From Duganella aceris (lineage in GTDB: Bacteria; Pseudomonadota; Gammaproteobacteria; Burkholderiales; Burkholderiaceae_D): a DNA stretch of 64,000 bases. The stretch covers positions 1 through 64,000 of the forward strand of contig NZ_JAADJT010000005.1 of assembly GCF_011090165.1 (NCBI RefSeq). Reading direction: 5' to 3'. Each line of letters opens with the position of its first letter. The stretch's first letter is position 1. Positions 63,078 through 64,000 of this stretch are shown here, in pieces. Both the position numbers and the translations under genes were made by a program. Under the pieces are notes generated by a model. The model saw only the letters and a program-made list of their open reading frames with translations. It was not told where the DNA came from and made no database searches.

Positions 63078-63122
63078 TTGACACGGCTCGCATCTTCGCC
63101 TACTGTATTACTCAACTAATAC
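63078..63122 (+). promoter_or_regulatory. Promoter and GTATTA-TAATAC operator of the GntR gene
   Basis: A perfect TTGACA (63078-63083) is followed after 17 bases by TACTGT. Overlapping the -10 box and transcription start, GTATTA (63105-63110) and TAATAC (63117-63122) form a perfect inverted repeat with a six-base spacer. This layout fits self-repression by the YtrA-type regulator encoded next. No ribosome binding site precedes the ATG at 63139. Confidence 0.6.
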
Positions 63123-63138
63123 ACAAATACGACACGCC

Positions 63139-63531
63139 ATGGCTACCCACACCGCCACACTGTTTTCAATAGCGACCGGCGCCTCCGATCCTATTTACCG
63201 GCAATTAATTGAACAGGTCCGGCGTTTAATCGCCGCCGCCGTCTTAAAACCCGGCGACATATTGCCGTCCGTGCGCGATGTGGCGCTGACGTTGGCGGTC
63301 AATCCGATGACGGTTTCCAAGGCTTATAACATGCTGGAAACCGAGGGTTTATTGAGCCGCTCGCGCGGAATAGGCATGCTGGTGGCTGAGCGTCAGACGC
63401 CGATACGGCAGGATCGCGAGCATTTATTACGTCCAACGCTGGAACGCGCGGCCGCCGAGGCCCGTCAGCTTGAACTCGATCCAGAAGCGGTGATTACTCT
63501 TTTTGCTAAAATTCTTAAGGAACAGAAATGA
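63139..63531 (+). CDS. GntR-family regulator, YtrA type
   Basis: Short GntR regulator of 130 residues. The winged helix covers about 15-85: DPIYRQLIEQVRRLIAAAVL, then PGDILPSVRDVALTLAVNPM and TVSKAYNMLETEGLL. Only a short two-helix C-terminal part follows, as in the YtrA subfamily, which usually represses a downstream ABC transporter. The stop overlaps the start of the ABC ATPase gene as ATGA, and a matching operator lies upstream. Confidence 0.93.
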   Translation: MATHTATLFSIATGASDPIYRQLIEQVRRLIAAAVLKPGDILPSVRDVALTLAVNPMTVSKAYNMLETEGLLSRSRGIGMLVAERQTPIRQDREHLLRPTLERAAAEARQLELDPEAVITLFAKILKEQK

Positions 63532-64000
63532 AACCTTCCATCGTCGAGATAAACGGTTTGCATAAGGCATTTAGCAAACAGCAGGTATTGCAAGGCGTTA
63601 ATTGGAATATCGAACCGGGCAAGGTGGTCGGCCTGTTGGGGCGTAACGGCGCCGGCAAATCGACGTTGCTGGAATGCCTGCTCGGCCTGCGCGAAGCGGA
63701 CGGTGGCGCGAGCACGCTGTTCGGCGAGCCGGTGACGGCGCTGAGCGATCAGGCGCGCGCCGACATCGGCTACGTGCCGCAGACGTCCGAGCTGTTCGAA
63801 TGGTTGACGCCCGTGCAACTTTTAGATTATTTCAAGGCGCTGTATCCGCGCTGGAACGCGGCCAAGGTCGATGGCCTGATGCAGCGCTGGGGCTTCGGCG
63901 GCGAGGCGGCGCATAAGCAAATCGGCAAGCTTTCCGGCGGCGAAAAGCAGCGTCTGTCCATCATCCGCGCGCTGGCCCACGATCCGAAACTGCTGGTGCT
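63528..64000 (+). CDS. ABC transporter ATP-binding protein (cut at window end)
   Basis: First 157 residues of an ABC ATPase, continuing beyond the window. Walker A GRNGAGKST is at about 38-46, a Q-loop region VPQTSELFEWLTP follows, and the signature is LSGGEKQRLS. The Walker B region is just being reached (LAHDPKLLVL). The pairing with a YtrA-type GntR regulator suggests an exporter or stress-induced transporter of the YtrB group, with its membrane subunit probably encoded downstream. Confidence 0.92.
   Translation, partial: MKPSIVEINGLHKAFSKQQVLQGVNWNIEPGKVVGLLGRNGAGKSTLLECLLGLREADGGASTLFGEPVTALSDQARADIGYVPQTSELFEWLTPVQLLDYFKALYPRWNAAKVDGLMQRWGFGGEAAHKQIGKLSGGEKQRLSIIRALAHDPKLLV

Overview
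The window looks like chromosomal DNA of a betaproteobacterium, most likely Oxalobacteraceae (the Massilia/Duganella/Janthinobacterium group). The basis is the gene content, not a database search: high-GC coding DNA, the gene order thrS-infC-rpmI-rplT-pheS-pheT-ihfA-merR, an infC protein of Burkholderiales type, a PEP-CTERM protein, and recurrent palindromes carrying GGGGTCAG/CTGACCCC ends.

Layout. (1) 1-23.7 kb is a type VI secretion (T6SS) locus. A plus-strand operon (TPR lipoprotein, tssB, tssC, hcp, tssE, tssF, tssG, tssH/clpV, lipoprotein) converges at a terminator near 10.14 kb with a minus-strand operon (tagX, a ketosynthase-like membrane protein, tssM, tagF, an OmpA-type protein, tssA). 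From the divergent region at 19.42-19.62 kb a second plus-strand operon starts with a single-pass membrane protein and vgrG. tssJ, tssK and tssL are not in the window and presumably lie to its left. (2) 23.2-29.1 kb is clearly more A+T-rich. It is an effector module: a C-terminal extension on VgrG, a dual-HKD phospholipase D effector (Tle5 type), an exported Tli4-like immunity candidate, a relic of a second Tli4-like gene, and a tandem pair of secreted four-cysteine paralogues. (3) 29.1-38.7 kb holds a PEP-CTERM protein, dctA with a duplicated fragment of its own 3' end nearby, 3-hydroxybutyrate dehydrogenase, an alpha/beta hydrolase, a RidA protein, relA, an acetyltransferase, a serine hydrolase and a cation diffusion facilitator. 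(4) 38.8-47.1 kb has two identical tRNA-Val genes and the translation cluster thrS to the MerR gene. (5) 47.3-52.3 kb encodes two two-component systems around a Crp/Fnr regulator. (6) 52.4-60.3 kb is a minor type IV pilin operon, pilE-fimT-pilV-pilW-pilX-pilY1. (7) 60.3-64 kb holds prfC, xthA, and a YtrA-type GntR regulator with an ABC ATPase cut by the window end.

The most notable points are: the effector/immunity island with its decayed and duplicated immunity genes; a family of very long near-perfect palindromes sharing one core, two of which fill the gaps between convergent genes; three 11-bp-spaced direct repeats ahead of pilE, next to an OmpR-type two-component system; an AUA start for infC and a possible AUU start for ihfA; a cytosine where U33 is expected in both tRNA-Val copies; and a degenerate ketosynthase-like protein inside the T6SS operon. 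All family names come from reading the translations and no database was consulted.
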